Part shown: one piece after another, positions 45,761 to 57,339 of the stretch
Layout: every line of letters begins with the position of its first letter
How positions within the stretch are numbered: position 1 is the stretch's first letter
DNA from: Carya illinoinensis
Lineage: Eukaryota > Streptophyta > Magnoliopsida > Fagales > Juglandaceae
DNA length: 64,000 bases
Direction: 5' to 3'
NCBI RefSeq assembly: GCF_018687715.1
Contig: NC_056765.1
Span: 2,046,001 to 2,110,000 of the forward strand
Program-made: the position numbers and the translations under genes
The notes under the pieces: generated by a model
What the model was told of the DNA's origin: nothing
Seen by the model: only the letters and a program-made list of their open reading frames with translations
Databases searched by the model: none

Positions 45761-46969
45761 TCACAGGTTGTCCTGCCCTTTAATCTCAACCGCTCCGTTG
45801 ATTGCCACCGGACTCTGCATGTAGAGAGCGACTTCTAATGATCCCTTAACCCCTTCAATCTGAAGATTCTTCTTTATCTCTGTATAAGGATCATACAACA
45901 CCAGCTGCCCTTCACTATTCTCCAGGAACAATTGTCCGTTATTCCAAAACCCCAATGGCCTTTCCACGTCCAATAAAGGTCCAATCGATATAAGTCTAGT
46001 CCACGATTCCTTGATACCAAATTCAAGCAAAACCCATAAATCCAAACAGAAATTTGTATTCGATGGTGCGCGAGGGAAAACCAGCATAGCAATGGAGCCC
46101 TTTAGCCCAGTGAGAGTCCGCGCGCATTGACCGTAATCCCGAAAAACACTGGCATCCGGGAACCGCGTCTTTCGGAAAACCTCATCGCTGAAGTCGAAAG
46201 CAAAAATCGACTCGTCCTCGTCGGTGGCCTCGTCGTAGTGAAATCCAAGATACCATAAAAAAAGACCTCCCAAAGCGACGGTCGGCGAATCTGAATAAAT
46301 ATTCACGGGCATGAGTAGGTCGAGCAGTCTCCAAGACCCGTCTCTCATGCTGTACACTTCCGCTCCGTAATGAGTATCCATTAGGAAGGAAGCAGTGGTG
46401 GACAAAAACGCAAGAAGCCTCACCACCTTGAAGTCGTTTGATCTCGGGTCGAAACCGAACCCAACACCGTAGGTAAGGACTGTAAGCTCAGGTTGACCGT
46501 GATGGGATACGCTCGGAAGAACGTTGAGTCCCGATGGCGCGGAGGGGTTCCAGAGATAGATGTCTCTGGTTCCAACATAATGGTGGTGGAGGCCAAGTAG
46601 ACCATTACAGAATGCAACGATCTTAAGGTCATTATATACGCCTTGGGTTGAACTAAGGAAACGACGGTCCGATGACTCCGGGAGATTCAGAGGAACTTGA
46701 GACACGATGTCGAGGTTCCCATAAGAGAGGAAAGAGTAAATTTGCTTCCCGGGGTTGGATTTGTTTGTAGCTTTGACTAGGATCAGTGGGAGAGGAGAAG
46801 TGGGATTTTGGGTGAGAATAGATTGATTGAGGAGGTTTTTGGAGAAGAAATCGGGGTTCCCGATGAGAAAAAGCCAAGCTTTGGAGACGGACCTGAATCG
46901 GATCAAGGATTTTGGAGGCAGACATGAGAGAATTCTCACCACCGCGTCCTCGGGCAGATAGCTTGACAT
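45761..46969 (-). CDS. F-box protein with FBA/kelch-like C-terminus
   Basis: A single exon of 402 residues. The F-box is at residues 1-45 (SSYLPEDAVVRILSCLPPKS, then LIRFRSVSKAWLFLIGNPDF). An F-box-associated beta-propeller region follows: IVAFCNGLLGLHHH, IYLWNPSAPSGLNVLP, YGVGFGFDPRSNDFKVVRLL, AEVYSMRDGSWRLLDLL, ALGGLFLWYLGFHYD, DLWVLLEFGIKESWTRLISI. Such proteins are the substrate receptors of SCF ubiquitin ligases. The layout is that of the large At3g06240/CPR1-type plant family; the substrate is unknown. The frame is intact from ATG 46969 to the stop at 45761-45763. Confidence 0.9.
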   Translation of the reverse strand: MSSYLPEDAVVRILSCLPPKSLIRFRSVSKAWLFLIGNPDFFSKNLLNQSILTQNPTSPLPLILVKATNKSNPGKQIYSFLSYGNLDIVSQVPLNLPESSDRRFLSSTQGVYNDLKIVAFCNGLLGLHHHYVGTRDIYLWNPSAPSGLNVLPSVSHHGQPELTVLTYGVGFGFDPRSNDFKVVRLLAFLSTTASFLMDTHYGAEVYSMRDGSWRLLDLLMPVNIYSDSPTVALGGLFLWYLGFHYDEATDEDESIFAFDFSDEVFRKTRFPDASVFRDYGQCARTLTGLKGSIAMLVFPRAPSNTNFCLDLWVLLEFGIKESWTRLISIGPLLDVERPLGFWNNGQLFLENSEGQLVLYDPYTEIKKNLQIEGVKGSLEVALYMQSPVAINGAVEIKGQDNL

Positions 46970-47751
46970 TCTTCCTAGTTATGCGATGCTATGCTTCACC
47001 TCGGTCTCAAACTTCGGCACCAAAAATATTAGTTTGGGTAACGAGTTGATGTACCAGTAATAAAATAATAATAATAATAATAAAATATTAAATAATAATA
47101 ATTAATAATAATAAAATAATAATAAATAATGATGTACCAGCAGTTAAAGGAAGATTCCAATATCAGTAAAGTTAGGTGCCGCTTGCAGCTTACGCTAGTC
47201 CAAATTTAGTGGTTTTCTTATCCAATTTTTTTTTTTTATCATTTTTAAATATTTTTAAAAAATATAAAAAATAAATTAATATACTAAAAATTATTTTTTA
47301 AATCATTAAGTAAAAATAAATAAATAAATTTCAGTGAGCAGTCAAATGAAACGGTAAGCATTAGGCGGCAAACTAGTTTTTTCCTTCCAATATACTTTTA
47401 CCTTGAAATTAAGCCGAAATTAAGCCCTTAAAAGAAGATTTCAAGATGCCTTTTACCTCGACATTACGTGGATTAAGACTAAAAATAATTTTAAAATTAA
47501 GAATTAATATAATTTTATATAATATATTAGATTTATTTTATAATAAAAATAATTTTAATGTAATATATTATATATTAATTTATAAGCTTTATTTTATAAT
47601 ATGATTAAATTATTTTTCAAAAAAACAGAAGATTGAAAATTTCCAAGCATTTACAACATGGGAGAGATGATAATGTTAGGATTGGGAAAATGTTACGGAA
47701 ACAATTATATTACAACTAGAGTCAAAATAATTATTTTGTGATGCTCTGTTA

Positions 47752-47755
<4 letters not shown>
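46970..47755. repeat. F-box upstream region with a microsatellite and MITE copies
   Basis: A (TAA)n-type run at about 47059-47130, a MITE-like copy at about 47180-47385 (family of 26069-26292), and an AT-rich family copy at about 47490-47620. No gene is supported. Confidence 0.5.

Positions 47756-47790
<35 letters not shown>
47756..47790. repeat. (TA)n microsatellite
   Basis: Uninterrupted TA repeat of about 34 bp, next to a SINE-like sequence. Confidence 0.9.
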
Positions 47791-47792
<2 letters not shown>

Positions 47793-47872
47793 GGGATTTG
47801 GAAAGGGGGATCGAACCCAAAACCTCTCTTATGGAGGCTGGATCTCATACCATCTAAGTCACATGCTCTTGG
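47791..47872 (-). mobile_element. tRNA-like SINE head
   Basis: In minus orientation: GACTTAGATGGTATGAGATC (A-box-like), then GGTTTTGGGTTCGATCCCCC (B-box-like). The internal Pol III promoter layout suggests a tRNA-derived SINE. No cloverleaf with a proper acceptor stem forms, so it is not a tRNA gene. Confidence 0.5.
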
Positions 47873-48459
47873 CGTGATGTTTTGTTAACTGTGTTCTTGA
47901 ATTAAAGTCAAAAGATTACATTTGTAGAGTAATCATCCACAAATAATTTATTTTAATAATCATATTTTAAAATGAGGATATTATTATAAAATGACGTTAT
48001 TTTTATATAAATTATTTTATAAAAATACTCTTTATTTTAAATATATTTATGTAAAAGCCTAAAAGATTGTGAAAAATAGTATAAGTTATTTTATGATATA
48101 ATGTTATTGGCAATGATATGTGATTAGTTAGTTAATAGTATTAGATTATTTACTAACTAACTCAATAACAGGTAATTAATATGTCACATTTTAATAAGAT
48201 TTATTTAAATTAGTTAGTTATTAATCACTTAAAAAATATCACAATATGGTAATAGATAGAAAATTAAGATGACGAAAAGCTTAAATCATGAGATACTTCT
48301 CGAAGTTGGATCTACAGTCGGGCTACTACTAAGTGCATATCCTGGAAAGAGACAAGCCGAAGACAATATGTGTGACAAGCAAGCAACCTCGTAGCATTCA
48401 TATTCCAAGTACCAAGTATTACATGTTTGCTCAAATGCGTCAATCCGCCTTTTGTCTCC
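47873..48459. other. Intergenic AT-rich stretch
   Basis: No gene, clear repeat or RNA was found. The part nearest 48460 may belong to the organelle-derived insertion that carries the tRNA fragment. Confidence 0.4.
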
Positions 48460-48511
48460 CTTGTATGTCGATTTAGCAAACCAATGCCTTAAGCCACTTA
48501 GCCATACCTCC
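48460..48511 (-). pseudogene. 5' part of mitochondrial tRNA-Ser(GCU), nuclear copy
   Basis: The minus strand reads GGAGGTATGGCTAAGTGGC, then TTAAGGCATTGGTTTGCTAA, then ATCGACATACAAG. This matches, from memory, the first about 52 bases of plant mitochondrial trnS-GCU with one change (A for G in the D arm), including the GCT anticodon. After the variable arm the sequence diverges and the T arm and acceptor 3' half are missing. It is best explained as a small nuclear insertion of mitochondrial DNA, or a piece of one. Confidence 0.7.
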
Positions 48512-48604
48512 AAGATTAACAATTTGATGTGTCGAGTGTGGTTGGTTGTGATTTCTTTCTCTTCTTTGATCTTGGTGTGAATCTTTTGATGGACTCTCAC
48601 TTTT

Positions 48605-48960
48605 TTTTTTTAAATCAATTTCTTAATTTGTTGTTGAGAAAGAAATAAGGTCGCTGATTTTTTGGCTAAAAGGGGTGTGTTGGAAGAAAATAATATGATT
48701 AGGGAGACAAGGCTATTACCTCGTGTTCTCTGTGGTTTATATAGAATGGATTGGGAGGATTTGGCAGATATTTGTGTCTATTGAATGTTGGGTTGTGAGG
48801 TTTTATTCTATAGTTGTTCTTTGGTTTTCTGTATGTTTTAAGGGTGCTTGACTGTAATGGAAAAATTTAATTTTGTTGTGATTGAACTTGTTTTTAAGAT
48901 TTTCTTTCGCCACAAGTGAGCATTCTTTTAATAAAATTAGGGAGTGACCACTATGAAATG
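48605..48960 (+). pseudogene. LINE 3' end: RNase H tail fragment
   Basis: The plus strand encodes VADFLAKRGVLEENN, then TRLLPRVLCGLYRMDWEDL, the typical end of the RNase H domain of plant LINE ORF2 proteins (VADFLAK...LP..L.G...D). The upstream part is shifted or lost. A degraded 3' UTR follows to about 48960. Confidence 0.65.
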
Positions 48961-49225
48961 TGGTTGCCGACTCTTTTAAAAAAAATATATATATATATAT
49001 ATATATTTGTTGGAGTATTTGGTTGTCCAGGTGAAGAGATTTTCTTCTTTTGATTGGATGGGCCGCCCCTTGAGGTAGATAATTTTCGTTCTGGTGCAAG
49101 AGCTTCGTCCGGTTCAGATGCCCATTCCTTAATGGGCTCTCCTCTCTATGGTTAGTTAAGAATTTATGGGCCATAAGAATGTTATCCCCAATTCTTCTTT
49201 CTGTTAAAAGCAGTTTGATGTCTAC

Positions 49226-49414
49226 TTAGGCTAGGGAGGCCTTCATCCTATTCGCATTAATCTTAGCGATGGATTTGTAAATGGTGTTGCGGCAAGATAT
49301 GAGCCGAAAATCCTTTAAAAGTGCTCCTTTAAGACCATTGATTGTTGCCGGGCAAAGACAAACACACAATTCCAATAGCAGCAAGAGGAATATAGACTTT
49401 ATAACCCGACACAT
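49226..49414 (-). pseudogene. LINE reverse-transcriptase fragment
   Basis: KDFRLISCRNTIYKSIAKIN then ANRMKASLA corresponds to the plant LINE RT motif (DFRPISCCNTIYK.ISK.LANRLK). About 60 codons remain. Neighbouring sequence (49021-49220) may belong to the same relic. Confidence 0.7.
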
Positions 49415-49429
49415 CTACTACACGATCCT

Positions 49430-50041
49430 TTGGAGCCACAATTATTTTGTGCATATTTGAGATTGTGGTAGGGAATATAACTTTTAGTTTAAAGCTTATA
49501 GTTGGAGTGTAACTGTGTAAGTAATAAGTTCTATTATTAAAAAATTATTTACTATTTGGTAATTATAAGTCCAAAACACTTTCAAATATATTATATTTGT
49601 TTAAAAATAATATAAAAAAAGTATTTTTGAGTAGAAATGACATAAAAGTTCATTTGAAAGTTGTAGTATCTTTCATGTGATAAGATCAAATAATAAAGAT
49701 GTAATTATCTAAAAATCATATGAATATTTTTATTGATTAACAAGCCTTTTAAAAATTTAAATTACATTCCGTATTATTTAAAAAAGCACATTTGAAGAAT
49801 TTTTTTTCCAAATATTTTTAAATCCTTGATTCAATCCCAAACAAACCCTTGTACTAGTGAAGGAAAGTCGAGAAATTTATCGCACGTCTTTTTGTGGATG
49901 GGTTCCCCTAATATAGTAGGGCGTCTTCCTGTTCCTATGTTCCACTAACAATTTAGAGAAAATTTAAAAAGGAGAGCATAGTGATTGCAAGATAAGTTGG
50001 ATGAATTCAAAGTTTGAAACTTCATAGAAAACTCCAAAGGC
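49430..50041. other. Intergenic left flank of hAT-2
   Basis: AT-rich, no gene recognised. Ends at the TTGTACAC target duplication (50042-50049). Confidence 0.45.
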
Positions 50042-50757
50042 TTGTACACTATGGCTGGGCTCCGACTCTGACGGAGTCAGAATGGTTAACTCCGACTCCG
50101 ACTCCGACAGGAGTCAAAAAAATTTTTTGCTCCGACTCTGAACATAATTCAAAACTCCAATCAGAGTATGATTGGGCTAAGGCCCACTTCTGAATGCCCA
50201 TGCGCAATCCAAGACCCAACCACCTAATTGACTTCCAATTTCAAAAAACTGATGTAAAAAAATAAAAATAAAAAACTTAAACACAAATGACATTGATTAA
50301 ATTCCATACAATCATACATTACAAAACTAATGAGTAGTAAATTAGTAATTGAACATTGACAAAATCTTGATTCTTGAACATTGAGAAAGGAACAAAGTCT
50401 TGATTCTTGAAGTTGAAGCCAGTAGCCACTACCATTCAGCATTTGTTCTCATAAGCTTTTCTCTGCAAAATAATACATATAAAACTACTTAAAAAAAATA
50501 TAATAGGAATTATGAAATGGTCAATAATTTTTTAAATGATTTAAAAATACTAATATAGTACCTGAATAGCATTACTATAACACATGAACACAACTCCTCA
50601 TCTATGTAACTTGTAAGACTCTCAATTATCACTCATCCGCAATCATGCTAGGGCTCACAAGTAGGTCTACAAAATCATAAAAATTAGAAGTTGAATAATT
50701 AAAACATTATAAATATTTAAATTATCATTTAAAAGCATATAAACTATAAAGTTACCT

Positions 50758-52947
50758 GATTCAAGCCTATAGCTCTCGGGATCAATTATATCAAGTGCAG
50801 TGGACATTTCACATAGCCAGTTCTGTGTGCAAGGAGGGCCTCCACAGTTGTTGGTGATAATGAACTCCAATAAGCATCCAACATATGACCTTCAATGCTA
50901 AACGCAGACTCAGAGGCAACCGTAGTGATAGAAATAGCTAGCAGATCTCGGGCTATTCGGGAAAAAATAAGAAATTTGGTGAAATTAACATTCCATCAAG
51001 TTAATAACTGAAATGCATCACTAGGTGCCTCGACATCTTCCATCAAATAGCGCTCAATCTCAGATCTACACTACATAATATTCCTCGATGCACGTCTTTG
51101 ATGATACCGCTGCACCAATGGTGATAAAAGATGTACACCTCTTTAATCACAGGAAGATGTTGAGTTGGTAGGGTGTGAGGAGCTATGGCTATCACTTGCT
51201 GGAGTAGGCTGACCACTATTACTGTAGTGGCTATATAAGTCATCAATATCTTTTCTCAGCTCTCTAATAAACTCTTCAGCTTTCTTTTCCTTGAGAACAT
51301 CAATAATCCAAAATTCTATCATTTCCAACTTATATCAGAAGTCAAGAATTGCAGCCACAATTAATAATTTATTTATCTTCACAATATCCTCTAATATTTA
51401 TCATATTTGGATTTCATCCTCATAGTCATAGTAAATAACAATCCCTCAGTGTTAGCATAACTCTGTTGCAAGTGGTCATGAATCCATGAAAACTCGTCGA
51501 AGTACAAGTTGGCAGTACAATACTTGGATCTAGATATCCGCATAGTTGTATCATAAAACAATTTTAAAAAATCAACAAAACACTTCACATTGGCCCAATC
51601 AACTGCATTTGGCTCACCGAGCCCCCTTCTCCCCTCAGTAGACTCCATCAAAGCATACCTCAAGCCCTCATCCTCAACCTCCATCCGCTGAAACGCTCTT
51701 TCGTACTTTTACATCACTTTCAATATCATATATGTCAGTTCCATCGAATTGGAACGTCCAAGTACAACATGGCAGAACATGGAATCTGAAGTTGTTCAGC
51801 TATCGCCTTAAAACTTGCCAAGCCTTTGGGGGGAAGCCCTCACATATCTCACAATGTTGCGGACTTTGGTAATAGAATCATCAACCTCCTTCAACCCTTC
51901 CGAAACTATGAGGTTGATGATATAAGCATAGTATCGAACATGTATAAATTCGTTTCCACGAATGATATCATCTTTTACCGCCGTATTCTTCTTGAACCAC
52001 TCAATTACAGTGTCATTAACATTGGTATTGTCAATTGTAATACAAAGGACTTTTTTAATTCCTCAATCCTGAATACAATCATACATCATTGCTCCAATAG
52101 ATACATCCTTGTGATCAACAATCTCTTTAAATCCAATTATCTGTTTTGCAGCGTCCACTCACTGTCTACAAAGTGGGCTGTGATACACATATAGCCCACA
52201 TTTTGTATGGACGTCCATGTATTAGTGGTAAATTACATTCTCTGGCCAGTCCGACTAAACATCTCCTTCATTTTTGCCTTTTCCTTCATATGCCTCTTCA
52301 AACAATCTCGCATAACCGTATATCGTGAAGGCATGGGGAAACGTGGCTCAAGAGTGTGTACAAATTTATTGAAGCCTTTTTTGTCAACTCTGGTAAAAGG
52401 CATCTCATCAATAATGATCATCTCTGCAAGTATTTCCCGCAACATCTTCTTGCTGTATTGAGGGATTGTAAGCTTCTTAACATGCGTACCGGTACCATCA
52501 GTAGCCATTTGGGTTTCATAACTGAGCTTGGTCTAATCAGGCCCCCAATCCCTTTGCAATCTTATATCGCTAGCAACTATTAAGATGTACTATTAAGACA
52601 CTGATGCCGTACTTCTTCGAATGGCAACTAAAAAGTTGCCCACAGTGGTGGCATCTTGCTTGCAGGTTTGCTTTGTCATCGGAAATTTTAGTGAAATGCT
52701 CCCATGTACACGAACGTTTTTTAGAAGCCCGGGGTGGAAAATTGTGCTCAATGGGCATCTCCTCCTCTTCATTGAACATATCCTCATCTTCTCTTTTTAT
52801 ATCTACTGGGAGTCAACTACTTACACAGGAAGTAGCTGCTCTAGATAGGACTCTAGGGGTGGAAGCACAAGCACCCACCGGTGTAGGAGCACTAGCATCA
52901 TCTCTAGACTCTCTACAGACTCCACTTCCACTAGGTCCCGCATCCAT
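50758..52947 (-). pseudogene. hAT-2 transposase, heavily decayed
   Basis: Reads from ATG at 52947 (MDAGPSGSG...), through a BED finger (CTWEHFTKISDDKANLQARC, then CHHCGQLFSCH) at about 52600-52720. A linker follows at 52233-52508 (DEMPFTRVDKKGFNKFVHTL, MPSRYTVMRDCLKRHMKEK) that is deleted from hAT-1. The core and hATC pieces (51391-51684 and 51143-51328) are separated by stops and frameshifts. The end (DIIDPESYRLESG) stops before GTAACTTTATAG, the same last-exon junction as in hAT-1. It is not functional. Confidence 0.88.
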
Positions 52948-53144
52948 ATTAATAAACTGAAAAAATAAAATACAAATATTGTAAATAAAATAAAATTAGA
53001 GCAAAACCATCTATATATGTTATTTTATCTATAATATGCTATTCAATCATACATAAGATACAACACAAATAACAATACAAATAACAATACATAAGAAATG
53101 AGTTTATTTTTTAAAATAGATTCAAAAGTCCTTCTACAAACTAG

Positions 53145-53395
53145 CAGTTTAGGGCCTTCTTTTCTTCACTTGGCTGAGTGTTATGCTTTTCTTAGGGCAA
53201 GTAATTTGTGTCATGACTTGGGATTTGATTATGTTGAATTCGAAAGTGATGCAAAACAGCAAAAGGAGTAGTGGATGCAGTTGATGATAACAAATCAGAT
53301 TCATCATGTTTAGGGCAAGTTATTGAAGATATTAAGCAAGTTATTTTTCCTCTTATTTCTTTTGATAAGTCATGTATGGTTTGATTTGTCATGGA
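53145..53395 (+). pseudogene. LINE RNase H fragment inside hAT-2
   Basis: AECYAFLRASNLCHDLGFDY, then VEFESDAK, a shift, then VVDAVDDNKSDSSCLGQVIE and DIKQVIFPL. This is the RNase H (RVT_3-type) domain of plant LINE ORF2. It is antisense to the hAT-2 transposase. Confidence 0.75.
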
Positions 53396-53949
53396 AGTAA
53401 AAAATTATTTTTAGTTTTAAAGTACTCAAACAAAACACATATTTGTTTTTAGTTTTCCAAGTCCAAGCAAAGTTTCAAATGGCCATATTCCAAATACTGC
53501 GGGAATTCCCAATGCAATATTCCAAATATGCTTTTTGATTCCTTCTCCTAGATATCTCTGTCATTGTACCAACAACTTTAGCTTCTGGCAGATACTACAT
53601 ATATATAAATTCCCAAAAGAGAGAGACTTATCAATCAACAAGAACAAGAAAAAAAAAACTCACATATATAATGTTTGTGCTCGTTTTTATTTTGTTTTAG
53701 TTTGTAGCATTTGGAGCTGTACTTTAAAATAACAATAAGTCTGTTTGTAGACATGCGGAAGGTATGCGCGCGGATGATATCCACGCTGGAGTCAAACGCA
53801 CCATTTTGGAATAACTAAAATGGTGCGTTTGATTGAACTGAGAGATGCCTCATTGATACACAAAATGGTGCGTTTAGTTTAATTGTAAATCCCTCTCCCT
53901 CTCCCTTATTTCTCTCTTTGTGCTCTCCCTCCCCTTCGTTCCCGAGTAC

Positions 53950-54070
53950 TGTTATCTAACCCTAACCCTAACCCTAAATGGTGGCCAAATTCATGGTTGA
54001 TTGGCTTATTTTCCCACCGATCAAGCACGCATATAAAGAGAAGACAACCTTCGTCTCTCATTCTCTCTGA
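53950..54070 (+). promoter_or_regulatory. Promoter-like stretch with telo-box repeats and TATA inside hAT-2
   Basis: TAACCCTAACCCTAACCCTA (about 53956-53976) followed by GCATATAAAGAG (54030-54041) and a C/T-rich leader. Telo-box plus TATA is common in promoters of growth-related plant genes. It may be a captured promoter or chance; no gene directly follows. Confidence 0.4.
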
Positions 54071-55497
54071 ATAATTTCTGTAAAGTGCGTTTCCACTACT
54101 TTATAAAGTCTGCCTCTCTTTCTTTTCAATGCTCTCCCGCCCCTTTCATTTCTGTACGGGTATGATTGAAAGTGAAAAGATATCTTCAGGATGCATCTAT
54201 ACTCATGTATGACTCTATATTTATTTCTTTTTGTTTTGTTCATCTTTATCATACCTAAGCTTACGAATGGAGATTATCATCAAAACTTGTTATGATTTTA
54301 TTTGTATTTTCCTAACAGTTAAAATCATTTATTATTTATCAAAAAGCTTTACCCATTAATACGTGGATTTCTTTGTAATGAACCTGTTGAGAATTGTTGT
54401 GATGTAATTAAGGAAATCGATGGAGCTGTAAACGATGGCTGATGTGATGAAAACAAGGAATGTATGGAATGTGTTTGTGAAAATGATAAAGAGAGTCACA
54501 AGTATATTGATAAGGGATTCTTCGAGGGAACCCAACCTCCTTACAAATTAAAACTATTGATAATTTTCCAGATTCAAGATCTTCCTCTACTTTCCCCTCT
54601 GCTCTCTTATATACCCCCCCACCAGCTCGTATATCATAACCCATAACACACTAACATATAAAAAGACTAAAAAAGGCTTTATTATTTATCAAAAGGCTTT
54701 ACCCATTAGTGTGTGGAAAATTATCTAGCTTGTATAGGACTGATTTATGGACAAACCTTTGGTACAGATTCATATTCATTTTTTTGATGGGCCAAGAATT
54801 AAAGGTTTTAGATTTCATCATAGAATATATCATGAAATTTTTCCAGCTTGTTGTCAAACCTCGTGCACACTCCCTTAGACTTATATATGAAATAAGCTTT
54901 TATTTGTTAACAAAGAATATTTGGTTCTCATGATAACATTTTACTTTCTTTTTTTCCTTTCTTCAAAGATCCTTACTCATTTTTTTGCTAGTTCTATCTG
55001 CAGCATAAGATCAGTTGATTACTTAATTTCTTCAGATTTTAGTGGGTGCCCACATACAGCCTCAAAACCCAATCTTTTTCAAAGGAAGTTATCTTAACTT
55101 CAGCATTGAAGTGAAGTGATGCAAGTGTTAAAAAGTATTCTTCCTATGTACATGGGCTTCGCCTACTTCATTTGCATCAATAAAATTTTCATTTTACTTA
55201 TAAAAGAAAAATATTGTTCAATCCACTCTGGGATGTTTGGAAGATGGGACTTTCTTGTTCATGCTTGATAGGAATCTTCATAAAACCAGGGTTACTTGTA
55301 TGCACAAAAAACAAACCAGAAAGCAGTTCATAAGTTGCTTTTGCTTTGCATTTTATGTATACTAGTTTGAACTGCAACTATGAGCTACTACAGGGTGTAG
55401 GCTTTTTCACATTGCATCACTTCACTTCAAGCTCCCTAAGTGGCCTCCACTACTTAAAAGCTTCCTTTAATCCTTTCATCAGGAAAAAGAATTAAAG

Positions 55498-55790
55498 ATG
55501 TCATCATCAATTTCTTCATCATCTCTTGTTAATAGCACATTGAGTACTGTCCCAATGTGCAGTTGTGGGAAAGAAGCTATACTTAGAATATCAAATACTC
55601 CAATAAATCTTGGACGAGCTTCTTTGGGTGTCTATTGTACAACAAAGAGGTAAATGTAATTAATAGTACTTGTGTGTTTCTATTTACATATTAATGTTTT
55701 ATTAAAAATTTTGACATCAAACATACTTAATTATTTATGTGACACACGAGTTACCACACTGCAAATATTTCAAGTGGGCAGATAGTGTCG
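55498..55790 (+). pseudogene. Captured GRF-type zinc-finger gene fragment
   Basis: The plus strand encodes MSSSISSSSLVNSTLSTVPM, then CSCGKEAILRISNTPINLGR and ASLGVYCTTKR (55498-55649), ending at AGAG before GTAAATG. After about 100 bp the frame LPHCKYFKWADS (55751-55787) supplies the second half of a GRF zinc finger (CxCGxxA...NxGR...HCxYFKWAD). The two parts do not splice in frame (exon 1 leaves two bases), and the similarity ends where the antisense FAR1-like fragment begins. GRF fingers bind nucleic acid. It is a partial, broken copy inside hAT-2. Confidence 0.7.
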
Positions 55791-57330
55791 TGTCTTATCA
55801 ATATAGTTACGGCAATCTTTTTCTCCAAATGGTATATTCTCAAACCCATCCGCCTCAGTTACAAGAGCTTGGAAACTCTTATTCATCCGTATGCCAGCCT
55901 GATCATTTGTATCCAACACCCTCCTAACTGACTCATTAACTTCTCTGTTGCATCTGGAGAATCTTGCTTTACTTGGACTGAGTACATGATTGTGTGTGTT
56001 AAAAACTGATGTGACACACAACTTCTCATTCTTGAACATCACATTCATCCTTGTCTTGCAGTCTGTCTTGCTTGTTGGCCAAGGCCTCGAGACATTCGAC
56101 GTTCTATTCCGTGCTTTGCCACCACGAGCACATCCTAGAGTAACATATTTGATAGTCTCATCCTTCTCTCTTTTACTCCTTTGTGTCATAATCAGAAAAC
56201 CTTCTTGTTTTCCATAATGTTTATAATAAGCCATCAACGCATTCTCTGATTCAAAGTACATCCCTGGCTTTGGCTCTTCAGTAATATCACCTCCATCAGT
56301 TTGCTCGACATGAAGTGACCTGGAACCGTCAACCTCTTTGGTCTCAACAATATTACCTAAAGAGGCAGTAGACTGCTCTTTACAGTCTATCGAGTTTAAT
56401 GTGGTCTCACTAATCTATTCAATAGAGTTACTTTGCTGCACTTTATTTTTCTGCAAATTAGGAGAAACAAATATTATATGACAATATATGTTATGGATAA
56501 TGTAAAAGACAACATATATAAAAAATCTAACACATCACCTCCCTGCCACATGGATATGAGTTGGCATTTGTCGGAAGAACAAATGTTGGTAAAGTTGAAC
56601 AAGAGCTAGCAGCTACAGTAGCGTTGCTTTGTACATAGAACTGGTAGCTACACTAGAGCTAACATTGGTTGCGAAACTAGACATGGGAGCGATCGTAGAG
56701 TTCCATGTTTGTTGCTACAGTTTTACAAATAAAAATTTAACAGACATACTTAGACCAAAAATTGTATAGTCTAGAAAATTAAAGCACAATAACAAAATCG
56801 TAAATACTCCAAGAAATAATAACCTGGTTGCTTCATAGATATGGGTAGGCAGTTGGAGGAGGCCCATCATTGGTATGGCGGAACTATACAAGGTAGCGGA
56901 ACTACTCAGGGCAGCAGTACTTGACGCAGCAGGGGAAGCAGAGTTCCATAAGTGTTACTGTAGTTTTCGTAAGAAATTATAAAATAAAAAAAAATGGGCC
57001 AAATATTCAAGTTCATAAAATTAAAGCTACCATCCAACGATCACTTGGTTGCTCCATGGATATGAGTTGGCACTTGGATAAGGCATAAAAGGTGGTAACC
57101 ACGCATGAGGCGTTGGACTATTGTAACTTGGCATGTAGTTTGAAATGCCTGAATAAAGTGGTCTTGATATGTCCTAACATGTAGCAACATAATGTTAATC
57201 AACCCAAGTGGCCAATGACTACACATAAAATAAATACACACCAATTATTGAAAAAGGTGTACAATACCAGGGTTGATGGATTAGTGATAGGAGGTGTTAT
57301 GCGGGATGCATCTTCTTTCTCTTTTTCCAT
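55770..57330 (-). pseudogene. Captured 5' part of a FAR1/FRS-like gene
   Basis: The main piece (56414 down to 55770) contains EEPKPGMYFESENALMAYYK, YVTLGCARGGKARNR, TDCKTRMNVMF and FNTHNHVLSPSKARF, the N-terminal FAR1 DNA-binding domain of FHY3/FAR1-related proteins (domesticated Mutator transposases). It ends CRNYIDKTRH then a stop, exactly where the core transposase-like domain should begin. Upstream the frame has TAG at 56415-56417. Further exons appear to precede it: MEKEKEDASRITPPITNPST (57330-57268, phase 0 before GTATTG) and DISRPLYSGISNYMPSYNSP with ANSYPW (about 57175-57050). Two degraded relatives of the latter lie at about 56960-56826 and 56710-56540. Introns are retained, so genomic DNA was acquired. 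Confidence 0.78.
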
Positions 57331-57339
57331 CTACACAAT

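Noticed and set aside
47791..47872. A nuclear tRNA gene
   Set aside because: A- and B-box-like motifs are present but no acceptor or anticodon stem pairs properly.
48286..48600. A 104-residue protein with the motif EVWLSGLRHWFAKS
   Set aside because: The motif is the translation of a tRNA-Ser sequence; the frame is an accident of the tRNA fragment.
53956..53976. Interstitial telomere array
   Set aside because: Only about three CCCTAAC units; too short, and better read as a telo-box promoter motif.
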